From the NCBI GenBank assembly GCA_949427775.1, contig CASQEL010000014.1, positions 1 through 15,519 of the forward strand: a DNA stretch of 15,519 nucleotides. The letters run 5' to 3'. The stretch comes from an uncultured Desulfovibrionaceae bacterium (GTDB lineage: Bacteria > Desulfobacterota > Desulfovibrionia > Desulfovibrionales > Desulfovibrionaceae). Shown piece by piece: positions 8,273 through 13,817 of this stretch. The notes beneath the pieces are model-generated. The model had not been told where the DNA came from. It made no database searches and saw only the letters and a program-made list of their open reading frames with translations. How positions within the stretch are numbered: position 1 is the first letter of the stretch; the number at the start of each line of letters is the position of its first letter. A program made the position numbers and the translations under genes.

Positions 8273-8332
8273 ACCCCAATTTCATCCAAAAACATCCATT
8301 TTGTCAAACCGATAATTCACCCAAGTTCATCC
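8268..8332 (-). promoter_or_regulatory. 10-bp operator-like repeat array before the Fic gene
   Basis: On the minus strand, units of the form GG(A/G)TGAANTT recur in helical phase: GGATGAACTT (8332-8323), GGGTGAATTAT (8322-8312), GGATGTTTTT (8297-8288), GGATGAAATT (8287-8278) and a degenerate GGGGTATGAT (8277-8268) that includes the start codon. The gap 8298-8311 holds the predicted -35. Repeats spaced about one helical turn apart and covering a promoter are typical of an operator bound cooperatively. The missing winged helix of the Fic protein is an obvious candidate binder, but that is inference. Confidence 0.6.
8279..8307 (-). promoter_or_regulatory. Predicted Fic promoter giving a leaderless transcript
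   Basis: On the minus strand a perfect TTGACA (8307-8302) is separated by 17 bases from TGAAAT (8284-8279). The expected transcription start, six to eight bases beyond the -10, falls on or next to the A of the Fic ATG at 8272. No Shine-Dalgarno precedes that ATG, which fits a leaderless mRNA. A start further into the gene would cut into conserved N-terminal sequence. Confidence 0.55.
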
Positions 8333-8340
8333 GAAACAAG

Positions 8341-8377
8341 GAGAAGGTGTGATAACGCCTGGCGTTGTCCGCTTCTC
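8341..8377 (-). terminator. Possible hairpin terminator or attenuator after the Fic-inhibitor gene
   Basis: GAGAAG (8341-8346) pairs with CTTCTC (8372-8377), and inside it lies a 13-base perfect palindrome, AACGCC-T-GGCGTT (8354-8366). It begins immediately after the inhibitor gene's stop codon, in the gap before the Fic promoter. On the minus strand it is followed by CTTGTTT rather than a clear T-run, so termination may be weak. That would allow some read-through into the Fic gene. Confidence 0.35.
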
Positions 8378-8611
8378 TCAGTGTGCTTCCGCATACGCTT
8401 TATCCATCGCCGCCCGGATAAACGCATCAAAGCTGATTTTGCCGGTCGTATAGTCGCGGATGAGCTCAATGCCCCTTCTGGTTGGCTCATAGCCCTCGAA
8501 CATATTTGAACCGATGGCCGCCGCCGCGCTCTCCCAGGCTTCCAGTGAGGGAAAAGGGACGCCCATAATGGTCAGGGCTTCACGGTCTATGGATATGGGA
8601 GTATAAGACAT
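8378..8611 (-). CDS. VbhA-like small Fic inhibitor (antitoxin)
   Basis: This 77-residue protein carries the Fic-inhibition motif [S/T]xxxE[G/N] as S35-NMF-E39-G40. It lies in a segment (about 25-70) that reads like the three-helix VbhA antitoxin fold: a helix ending in the motif, then EPT, a second helix, a G-K-I turn and a final helix. In class I systems such a partner blocks the ATP site of the Fic toxin. The ATG at 8611 has AAGGAG (minus strand, 8625-8620) at normal spacing; an upstream ATG at 8668 has no such site. Gene order (inhibitor, then Fic, same strand, 105 bases apart) matches vbhA-vbhT. The neighbouring Fic protein already has its own inhibitory helix, so whether this protein acts on it is open. 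The family call rests on the motif and pattern, not on a search. Confidence 0.7.
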   Translation of the reverse strand: MSYTPISIDREALTIMGVPFPSLEAWESAAAAIGSNMFEGYEPTRRGIELIRDYTTGKISFDAFIRAAMDKAYAEAH

Positions 8612-8639
8612 TTTTGCAGCTCCTTGGCGCTTGCACCCC

Positions 8640-8668
8640 ATCATAGCAGGCGGAATTTGAGGCGGCAA
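8640..8668 (-). promoter_or_regulatory. Putative promoter of the Fic-inhibitor gene
   Basis: On the minus strand TTGCCG (8668-8663), a 17-base spacer and TATGAT (8645-8640, five of six consensus bases) precede the inhibitor gene. The predicted start near 8633 leaves a leader of about 20 bases that contains the AAGGAG ribosome-binding site. The inhibitor and the Fic gene therefore seem to have separate promoters. Confidence 0.5.
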
Positions 8669-8705
8669 GAGAGAGGCAACGCCCTGTAGTGCAAGACTCT
8701 AAACA

Positions 8706-8807
8706 AAGCCCCCTCAGACCAGAACTCCGGCAAAACTGACCGACTCTGAAGGCTTGTACCTCTACCTCTCCGCTTCCGACGGAAAATTATGGCGGATGGA
8801 TTACCGC
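8706..8807 (+). pseudogene. Relic of a tyrosine integrase arm (DUF4102-like) domain
   Basis: Read from 8730, the plus strand encodes KLTDSEGLYLYLSASDG followed by KLWRMDYR. This is the hallmark of the N-terminal arm-binding domain of P4-type tyrosine integrases (K-L-[ST]-D-x-x-G-L-Y-L ... K-L-W-R-x-x-Y-R). An in-frame TAA at about 8703 lies upstream, and no start or ribosome-binding site is visible. The similarity stops at 8807, precisely where the 14-bp direct repeat begins, and the frame ends at TGA 8883. Only about 30 codons survive of a gene normally near 400. It marks this point as an edge of an integrated element. An inverted repeat, ATGGCGG and CCGCCAT (8789-8795, 8804-8810), lies at the breakpoint. 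Confidence 0.65.
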
Positions 8808-8821
8808 CATGCGATTGCCCT
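8808..8821. repeat. 14-bp direct repeat, right copy (possible island boundary)
   Basis: This is an identical copy of 41-54 in the same orientation. It starts at the exact end of the integrase relic and lies 20 bases before the -35 of the next gene's promoter, so it separates the defence cassette from what looks like native chromosome. Confidence 0.45.
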
Positions 8822-8841
8822 TCGGCTGTTGTCGGCCCGGC

Positions 8842-8870
8842 TTGACAGGTGTTCCCTGTACTGCAACAAT
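8842..8870 (+). promoter_or_regulatory. Promoter of the NTF2-like gene
   Basis: A perfect TTGACA (8842-8847) is followed after 17 bases by AACAAT (8865-8870). The start would be near 8877, giving a leader of about 70 bases to the ATG at 8946. Confidence 0.5.
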
Positions 8871-8945
8871 ATGGTATCGCTCTGAAAAAACGCAACCGGC
8901 GGCCGAAATGCGGCGTGCGCCGCCGACCCCGTCAAGGAGGCGTCC

Positions 8946-9428
8946 ATGTTCCGTTCCGCTCTGCTCGCAACGCTTCTTGTTCTTGCCCTGGGAGGCGCCG
9001 CTCAGGCCAAACCCGACATCGTGGCTCTGTATGTGGAAGCCGTAATGACCGCGGATACAGCCATGCTGGACAGGATTCTGGCGGCCAACTATCTGCATGT
9101 CAGCGGAAACGGCTATGTGCAGGACAAGGAACATTTCATGAAAATGCTCAAAAGCCGCAAGATGATCATCAAGCGTCTGACCGTATCCAATGTGAAGACC
9201 ACGCACTTCGGCCGCGCCACGCTGGTGACCGGCAACGCCATGCTCAAGGGATCGTTCGAACCGAGGCTGCCGGAAGGGTTGCAGCGCATGACCATGGTGC
9301 TGGAGCGCAATGAAAAGGACGAGGAAAGGGTGCTTCTGTTCCAGGATACGCCGGTGCAGGGCTGGAAGGGCTCCTTCAAGGGCGTGAGCGTGGACAGCAG
9401 CACCAATCCCGCGCCCCTGAAGAAGTAG
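8946..9428 (+). CDS. Exported NTF2-like (SnoaL/DUF4440-type) protein
   Basis: The 160-residue product begins with a signal peptide (about 1-22, hydrophobic core ALLATLLVLAL, likely cleavage after AQA). The mature part (about 24-140) reads like the alpha+beta barrel of NTF2-like proteins: helices with ALYVEAVMTADTAMLDRIL, then YLHVSGNGYVQDKEHFMKML, then repeated strands. The NYLHVSGNG segment resembles DUF4440-type sequences that run as (D/N)-x-x-x-x-x-x-G. Such domains bind small ligands or dimerise; no catalytic residues can be assigned. It would act in the periplasm. The ATG has a consensus AAGGAGG at 8934-8940. It is monocistronic, with its own promoter and a strong terminator. It lies just outside the putative island and is probably native. 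Confidence 0.75.
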   Translation: MFRSALLATLLVLALGGAAQAKPDIVALYVEAVMTADTAMLDRILAANYLHVSGNGYVQDKEHFMKMLKSRKMIIKRLTVSNVKTTHFGRATLVTGNAMLKGSFEPRLPEGLQRMTMVLERNEKDEERVLLFQDTPVQGWKGSFKGVSVDSSTNPAPLKK

Positions 9429-9452
9429 CCCCGCGCTGTCCTGCGGATGCCG

Positions 9453-9486
9453 CCCCCTGCCGCGTCAGCCGGGGCAGGGGGTTTTT
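9453..9486 (+). terminator. Rho-independent terminator of the NTF2-like gene
   Basis: CCCCCTGCC (9453-9461) pairs perfectly with GGCAGGGGG (9473-9481) around an 11-base loop, and TTTTT follows (9482-9486). On the minus strand there is no T-run, so it serves the plus-strand gene rather than moeA. Confidence 0.9.
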
Positions 9487-9509
9487 GATGGGGACGCGTT
9501 CCCGTCCCT

Positions 9510-10766
9510 TCAGGAAAACAGCAGCACGTCCACGAGGGCGCCCCGCTCCAGACCTTCCCGGCGGGCCGGGATGCGCACCACGCCGTGGGCCTCGGTGAGG
9601 GTGCGCAACAGGCCGGACATGCCGAGCACGGGCACGGCCCGGGGAGGGCGTCCCTCCTCTCCCGGCTCCAGCCGGACCCGCACATAGTCCTCGCGCCCCT
9701 GACGGGAAGCCACGTTACGGGCCAGCTCCGCCTTGTGCCGGGGCCAGCGGGTCTGATCGAACGGAACCGGATGTCCGGCCAGATGGCGCAGAAAGGGTTG
9801 CCCCAGAATCATCATGACCACCTGGGCCGAGGTGACCTGTCCCGGCAGGCCCCAGACGCATTTGCCGTCCACGGAAGCCAGGATCAGCGGCTTGCCCGGC
9901 GACAGGGCCACTCCGTGGCAGAACACTTCCGCCCGCGGCAGGCGTTGCAGGGCGGCCACGGTCAGATCGCGCACGCCCACGGAACTGCCGCCCGACAGCA
10001 GCACCACGTCGGCGCGTTCCAGCCCCGCGCGCAGCGCCTGTTCCAAACTGTCCAGGTTGTCCGGAGCGATGCCCAGGCGGAGAGGGCGGGCTCCGGCCCG
10101 GCGCGCCAGACAGGCCAGGGTATGGCTGTTGACGTCGCGGACCTGTCCCGGCCGGGGATCGCCTTCGGCGGGGATCAGTTCGTCACCCGTGGACAGGACG
10201 GCGACCACCGGACGCCGCCGCACGCGCACTTCCGTCGCGCCCACGGCGGCCAGCAGCCCCACTTCCTGGGGGCGCAACGCCGTGCCCGCGGGCAGGGCCG
10301 TCGTTCCGGCGCGGGCGTCTTCGCCCCGGAGCATGACGTGCTCGCCCGGCGGCACGGCCCGGCGGATTTCTATGCAGCCCGCGCCCATGTCGTGCGTATA
10401 TTCCACCATGACCACGGCGTCCGCGCCTTCGGGCACGACGCCTCCGGTGACGATGCCCGCGCACTGTCCCGGTTGCACGGGGAACGCGGCGGGCGTCTGA
10501 ATGTCGACGTGTCCCACGCAGTCCAGATAGGCGGGATCGGTTTCGGACGCGCCGAACGTCTCGGCGGCGCGCACGGCGTAGCCGTCCATGCCGGAGCGGC
10601 TTGTCAGCGGCACGTCGTCGCGGGCGATCACGTCGGCGGCCAGCACCCGGCCTTCCAGACCGTCGGCATCATCCAGCCCGACAGCTTCCTCGTCGAGCGG
10701 AGGAAACGCGGTCAGGCGGGTCACCACTTCCTGTACGCTGAGCACCTGAAAAAAATCATGCGGCAT
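9510..10766 (-). CDS. moeA: Molybdopterin molybdotransferase (MoeA)
   Basis: MoeA inserts molybdate into adenylylated molybdopterin, the last step of molybdenum-cofactor synthesis in the cytoplasm. Tungstate is the alternative metal in some anaerobes. The 418-residue protein has the family order. The N-terminal domains carry SRSGMDGYAV (56-65) and GIVTGGVVPEGADAVVM (104-120). The MoCF-binding domain carries LSTGDELIP (191-199), D211 and SGGSSVGVRDL (258-268). The C-terminal beta domain runs from about 340. The usual GLPGNPVS loop reads GLPGQVTS here (306-313), which changes an Asn that is normally conserved and suggests a divergent paralogue. The start at 10766 has only a weak ribosome-binding site. 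It is divergent from the DMT transporter gene. Genomes rich in molybdo- and tungsto-enzymes often carry more than one moeA. Confidence 0.93.
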   Translation of the reverse strand: MPHDFFQVLSVQEVVTRLTAFPPLDEEAVGLDDADGLEGRVLAADVIARDDVPLTSRSGMDGYAVRAAETFGASETDPAYLDCVGHVDIQTPAAFPVQPGQCAGIVTGGVVPEGADAVVMVEYTHDMGAGCIEIRRAVPPGEHVMLRGEDARAGTTALPAGTALRPQEVGLLAAVGATEVRVRRRPVVAVLSTGDELIPAEGDPRPGQVRDVNSHTLACLARRAGARPLRLGIAPDNLDSLEQALRAGLERADVVLLSGGSSVGVRDLTVAALQRLPRAEVFCHGVALSPGKPLILASVDGKCVWGLPGQVTSAQVVMMILGQPFLRHLAGHPVPFDQTRWPRHKAELARNVASRQGREDYVRVRLEPGEEGRPPRAVPVLGMSGLLRTLTEAHGVVRIPARREGLERGALVDVLLFS

Positions 10767-10956
10767 AGGTTGTTCCAGAGGGGTGAAGAGGTTGTTGCGA
10801 CGGCAACCATTCTACCCCGGACGGCCGGGCAGGGCAAACGCTTGCGGGCATGTCGGAATTATCCTTGCCTTCCGGCGCGACATGGGTAATCTTGCGGACT
10901 TCCGCAACGTTCCGGCCCGCGCGGCCGGACTGATCGAACGCTTCACGAGTTCCGCC

Positions 10957-11877
10957 ATGCTTCTGCAGACAAAAACCCTCGGATTTCTGGCCGCCCTGGG
11001 CGCCACCGTCATCTGGTCGGGCAATTTCGTGGTGGCCCGCGGCATCGCGCAGGACATTCCGCCCGTGCAGCTCAATTTCTGGCGCTGGGCGGTGGCCCTG
11101 CTGTGCATGCTGCCTCTGGCCCTGCCCAAACTGCGGGCCGACTGGCCGGGCCTGCGTCGCCACCCGGTCTATCTGAGCTTCATGGCCCTGACCGGCGTCA
11201 GCGCCATGAACACGCTGATCTACAAGGCCGGACAGACCACGGAAAGCCTGAACATGGCCCTGCTGGTGCCGACGGCGCCCATAATCATCATCGTGCTGTC
11301 GCGCATCATCTACGGCGAACCCATCACGCCGCGCCGTCTGACCGGTCTGGCCCTGGTGCTGTGCGGCGTGCTGGTGCTCATTTCCCGGGGGGACTGGCAG
11401 GCGCTGGCGCATATCCGTTTCACTCCCGGCGATTTCTGGGCCCTGGGCGGAGCGGCCTGTTTCGGCGTGTATTCACTGTTCATCCGCCGGAGGACGTCCG
11501 ATATTTCCGCGGAAGGTTTTACGGCGGCCACCTTCGCCCTGGGACTTCTGTATTCCCTGCCCGCGCTGATCTGGGAGATGCGCGTCCTGCCCGCGCCGGT
11601 CTGGAACGGGCCGGTGATCACGGGCGTCCTGTATTCCGGCGTGGGTTGCTCCTTTATTTCCTTTTTTCTGTGGACCAAATCCATTGCCGTCATCGGCCCC
11701 GTGCGGGCCGGATTCGTCTATTATACCCTGCCGCTGTTCGCGGCCGTGGCGTCGGTGCTTGTTCTGGGCGAACACATCACTCCGGCCCACGTGGGGGGCG
11801 GACTGCTGATTGTGGCGGGCATTCTGGCGGCCACGCTTCAACTGTCCGCGCCGCACCAAAAACATGCGAGGCAGTAG
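10957..11877 (+). CDS. DMT-superfamily transporter (EamA, 10 TM)
   Basis: The protein is hydrophobic throughout, with about ten membrane segments arranged as two EamA repeats (about residues 5-140 and 155-295), as in drug/metabolite exporters of the inner membrane. The substrate cannot be told from sequence. The frame is open from 10783, but the first 58 codons are Arg/Pro-rich and unlike any transporter N-terminus. The ATG at 10957 (MLLQTKTLGFLAALGAT) gives 306 residues, the usual family length. Its ribosome-binding site is weak, so the start is moderately sure. The stop at 11877 lies four bases before the rdgB ATG, so the two are probably co-transcribed. No clear promoter was seen in the 190 bases between moeA and this gene. 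Confidence 0.88.
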   Translation: MLLQTKTLGFLAALGATVIWSGNFVVARGIAQDIPPVQLNFWRWAVALLCMLPLALPKLRADWPGLRRHPVYLSFMALTGVSAMNTLIYKAGQTTESLNMALLVPTAPIIIIVLSRIIYGEPITPRRLTGLALVLCGVLVLISRGDWQALAHIRFTPGDFWALGGAACFGVYSLFIRRRTSDISAEGFTAATFALGLLYSLPALIWEMRVLPAPVWNGPVITGVLYSGVGCSFISFFLWTKSIAVIGPVRAGFVYYTLPLFAAVASVLVLGEHITPAHVGGGLLIVAGILAATLQLSAPHQKHARQ

Positions 11878-11881
11878 CATC

Positions 11882-12517
11882 ATGTCCGAACGTCGAAACA
11901 ACACTGTGGTGCTGGCGACCCGCAATGCGGGCAAGATTCGTGAACTGGCCGAACCCATGGCCGCCTTCGGATTGCGGGTGCTGGGCCTGGAAGCGTTTCC
12001 CGCATTGGGCGACATCGAGGAAACGGGGACGACGTTTGAGGAAAACGCCCTGCTGAAAGCCCGCACCGTGGCCGAAGCCACCGGGCTGGTGGCCGTGGCC
12101 GACGACTCCGGGCTGGAAGTGGATGCCCTGAACGGCGCTCCCGGCATCTATTCGGCCCGTTACGGCGGAGATTTGCCGTTGCTGGAGGGCGAAACCAGGG
12201 ATCAGCGCAACAACCGCAAGTTGCGGGCCGCTCTGGCCGACGTGCCGGAGGAGCGGCGCACGGCGCGCTTTGTGAGCACCATGGCCGCCTGCAAGCCCGG
12301 CGGCGCGGAGCTCGTGGTGCGGGGCGTCTGGGAAGGCCGTCTGCTGCGGGAACCACGGGGAGAGAACGGGTTCGGCTACGATCCGCTGTTCTGGGACCCG
12401 GAAATCAACCGCGCCGCCGCCGAGCTCACCAGAGACGAAAAGAACGCCCGCAGCCACCGGGGCAAAGCCCTGCGGCAACTGCTGGCGGCATGGCCGAAGT
12501 TTTGGGAAAATCGTTAG
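11882..12517 (+). CDS. rdgB: XTP/dITP pyrophosphatase (RdgB/HAM1 family)
   Basis: This enzyme cleaves dITP, ITP and XTP to the monophosphate and pyrophosphate, keeping deaminated purines out of DNA and RNA. Family motifs are in order. LATRNAGKIRELAEPM binds the phosphates near the N-terminus. ADDSGLEVDALNGAPGIYSARY is the central signature. GENGFGYDPLF and SHRGKAL lie near the C-terminus. The ATG at 11882 gives 211 residues. A GAGG about ten bases upstream and the four-base gap from the transporter gene support it; an upstream in-frame ATG at 11810 lies inside the transporter gene. The TAG stop (12515-12517) is the first three bases of the terminal repeat of a 205-bp hairpin element, so the present C-terminus (after SHRGKAL) may have been set by that insertion. 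Confidence 0.95.
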   Translation: MSERRNNTVVLATRNAGKIRELAEPMAAFGLRVLGLEAFPALGDIEETGTTFEENALLKARTVAEATGLVAVADDSGLEVDALNGAPGIYSARYGGDLPLLEGETRDQRNNRKLRAALADVPEERRTARFVSTMAACKPGGAELVVRGVWEGRLLREPRGENGFGYDPLFWDPEINRAAAELTRDEKNARSHRGKALRQLLAAWPKFWENR

Positions 12518-12719
12518 GGCATTTTACGTTGAAATGCGCTCTTGGGGGCTGCTCGCCCCCAAACCCCTCGGCAGGGGAATGATTCCCCTGCACCCCCAAT
12601 GGCCGGCTGGCGCAAAGCGCCAGCCGGCAAAATGGGGGGCCCGGGGGCATCATGCCCCCGGCGGGGGGTAGGGCGGAGCCCCACATCTTTTGGAGCATTT
12701 CAACCGTGAACTGCTCTAG
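12515..12719. mobile_element. 205-bp compound-hairpin element with terminal inverted repeats (MITE/REP-like)
   Basis: Imperfect 27-base inverted ends (12515-12541 and 12693-12719) both read TAG/CTA outermost and share the core TTGAAATGC. The right end is itself a near palindrome, GAGCATTTCA-accg-TGAACTGCTC. Between them are packed perfect stems: TTGGGGGC/GCCCCCAA (12542-12562), GCAGGGGAAT/ATTCCCCTGC (12571-12591), a 12-bp GCCGGCTGGCGC stem with AAA loop (12602-12628) inside an outer CCCCCA/TGGGGG, and CCGGGGGCAT/ATGCCCCCGG (12641-12661). It has no coding capacity. It may stop transcription leaving rdgB. I recall such GC hairpin arrays as common in Desulfovibrio genomes, but cannot check this here. 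Confidence 0.7.
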
Positions 12720-13064
12720 CTGCCAAATCAGGCAAAGCGCACTATCGCCATGATAGATTCCACCTTCTCAAAAGCCCACCGAACCGTATGCAGCCTGAAA
12801 TAGATGGGCAGCCGAGAGACATCGGCAAGAGTAAAGGCGGGTTCACCACAAAGATTCATCTCATTGCCGATATAAAAGCAGGGCAAAATCATCTACTTCG
12901 GTAACACGATGATATTACAAAGAAAATGTACACGCCAAATTCAAGGATCAACCTTTGTATTATTAAATAATTTCAATATATTGCAATTTTAGGTAATTTT
13001 GCCCTGGATATAAAAGGAAAACCACTTGATTTCAGTTTAACAGGAGGCCAGATTAATGACTACT
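12720..13064 (+). pseudogene. Broken IS5-like (IS427-group) transposase relic
   Basis: From about 12720 the plus strand encodes MIDSTFSKAHRT, the first catalytic Asp region of IS5/IS427-type DDE transposases, and then meets TAG at 12801. A one-base shift restores the reading as GQPRDIGKSKGGFTTKIHLIAD (12806-12871), the classic R-S-K-G-G-x-T-T-K-I-H segment. The frame is next interrupted by a 128-bp insertion. If that insertion and one target copy are removed, it continues as IKGKPLDFSLTGGQINDY up to about 13064. The N-terminal third and the rest of the DDE domain are missing, and no terminal repeats of the IS are recognisable. It is dead: frameshifted, interrupted and truncated at both ends. 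Confidence 0.75.
12879..13006. mobile_element. 128-bp MITE with 11-bp TIRs and 10-bp target duplication
   Basis: The perfect inverted ends CAGGGCAAAAT (12879-12889) and ATTTTGCCCTG (12996-13006) enclose 106 AT-rich bases without coding capacity. The target GATATAAAAG is duplicated exactly at 12869-12878 and 13007-13016. Removing the element and one target copy rejoins the transposase reading frame (IADIK with GKPLDF), which confirms the insertion and its boundaries. It must have been mobilised in trans. A 10-bp duplication with such ends would fit several IS families, and I cannot name the parent. Confidence 0.88.
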
Positions 13065-13067
13065 GCA

Positions 13068-13171
13068 TGACACAAAATGCTTCACATTTTGTGTCAAGAG
13101 CATTCGCCGAAAAACACGGTTTTCGGCTCATTCACGGCGGCTACGCCGCCGCGCCATGCTCCCGCGTGGCG
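13068..13171. repeat. Four consecutive hairpins before the FlxA-like gene
   Basis: Four stems follow one another within 104 bases: TGACACAAAATG/CATTTTGTGTCA (12 bp, loop CTTCA, 13068-13096), GCCGAAAA/TTTTCGGC (13106-13127), GGCGGC/GCCGCC (13136-13150) and CGCCATGC/GCGTGGCG (one G-T pair, 13152-13171). None is followed by a T-run. The array could be a second REP-like element, a structured leader or a transcription barrier. An open frame beginning at 13067 crosses these hairpins and then overlaps the FlxA-like gene; it shows no sign of being coding. Confidence 0.6.
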
Positions 13172-13250
13172 GCTGATACATCGAAATTTCATATGATTGG
13201 TATACCAAGCCCGGGCACGACAAGTTTTTATCCGGCCAGGAGGATTACTT

Positions 13251-13817
13251 ATGACGAGGATTACGTCATTTCAGTTGGGCGGTGCCCCGCAGACCGAATT
13301 GAAGTCTTTGAAGACGGCAGATGTCGAAAAAACCGACGACATCGATCAGCGTATCAAACAAGCGTTGGGACGCGACAGCGGCGACACCGTTTCCATTTCC
13401 ATATCCGGAAAAAATGCGGCGTCCGGAATATCCGTAGCCCGCATGGACACTGCCGAAACATCTTCCGGCGCTCCTGCCGGAGAAAATTCCGGAATCTCCT
13501 CCAAATCCACCATTCTCGAAGAGAGCAGGAAGAAGGCGGAAGAAAGCGCTAATGCCGACGGATCTTCCAAAAGCCCGGTCGAAAAATTGCAGGAGCAGAT
13601 CCGCAAACTTCAGGAAGAAATAGAACAGCTCAAACAGGAAGGCGCGAGCAAAGAACAAATCGCCGCGAAGGAAGCCCAGTTGACCGCCCTGCAATCGCAA
13701 CTCCTCGACGCCATGAAAAAACAGAACAGCGCGGGCTCCGGCGGCACCGCAGGCGGTACGGGCGGCACATCCGCCCAGAGCGCCGGAGAGATCGTCAGCC
13801 GGATGATCAACGCCTGA
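13251..13817 (+). CDS. FlxA-like coiled-coil protein
   Basis: The 188-residue product resembles the FlxA-like family, whose function is poorly known; in E. coli flxA is controlled by the flagellar sigma factor. The N-terminal part (1-105) is polar and probably flexible. A coiled coil follows at about 110-157 (EKLQEQIRKLQEEIEQLK, then AQLTALQSQLL). A Gly/Thr/Ser-rich stretch (160-176) and a short amphipathic tail (GEIVSRMINA) end it. No signal peptide or membrane segment is seen. The ATG at 13251 has a consensus AGGAGG (13238-13243) seven bases upstream; an upstream in-frame ATG (13197) has none. The coding sequence is lower in G+C and stands alone between mobile debris and ddl. No flagellar gene and no clear sigma28 promoter is nearby. 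Confidence 0.7.
   Translation: MTRITSFQLGGAPQTELKSLKTADVEKTDDIDQRIKQALGRDSGDTVSISISGKNAASGISVARMDTAETSSGAPAGENSGISSKSTILEESRKKAEESANADGSSKSPVEKLQEQIRKLQEEIEQLKQEGASKEQIAAKEAQLTALQSQLLDAMKKQNSAGSGGTAGGTGGTSAQSAGEIVSRMINA

Noticed and set aside
8641..8895. An 84-codon minus-strand frame across the integrase relic
   Set aside because: It has no motif and conflicts with the plus-strand integrase reading and the inhibitor promoter.
9585..10889. A 434-codon open frame antisense to moeA
   Set aside because: MoeA is intact on the other strand. The antisense product is His/Arg/Gly-rich low-complexity sequence typical of high-GC shadows.
11103..12056. A 317-codon frame overlapping the transporter and rdgB genes
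   Set aside because: It is out of frame with both well-supported genes and has no motif; it is a high-GC artefact.
12515..12719. CRISPR array or riboswitch
   Set aside because: The repeats are inverted pairs of differing sequence, not equal direct repeats with spacers. No known riboswitch core is recognisable.
13211..13232. Sigma54-like GGGCACG element before the FlxA-like gene
   Set aside because: The -12 half does not have GC at the required spacing, and no sigma28 pattern fits either.
13067..13552. A 161-codon frame starting in the hairpin array
   Set aside because: It begins inside a perfect inverted repeat, has no ribosome-binding site and overlaps the FlxA-like gene in another frame.
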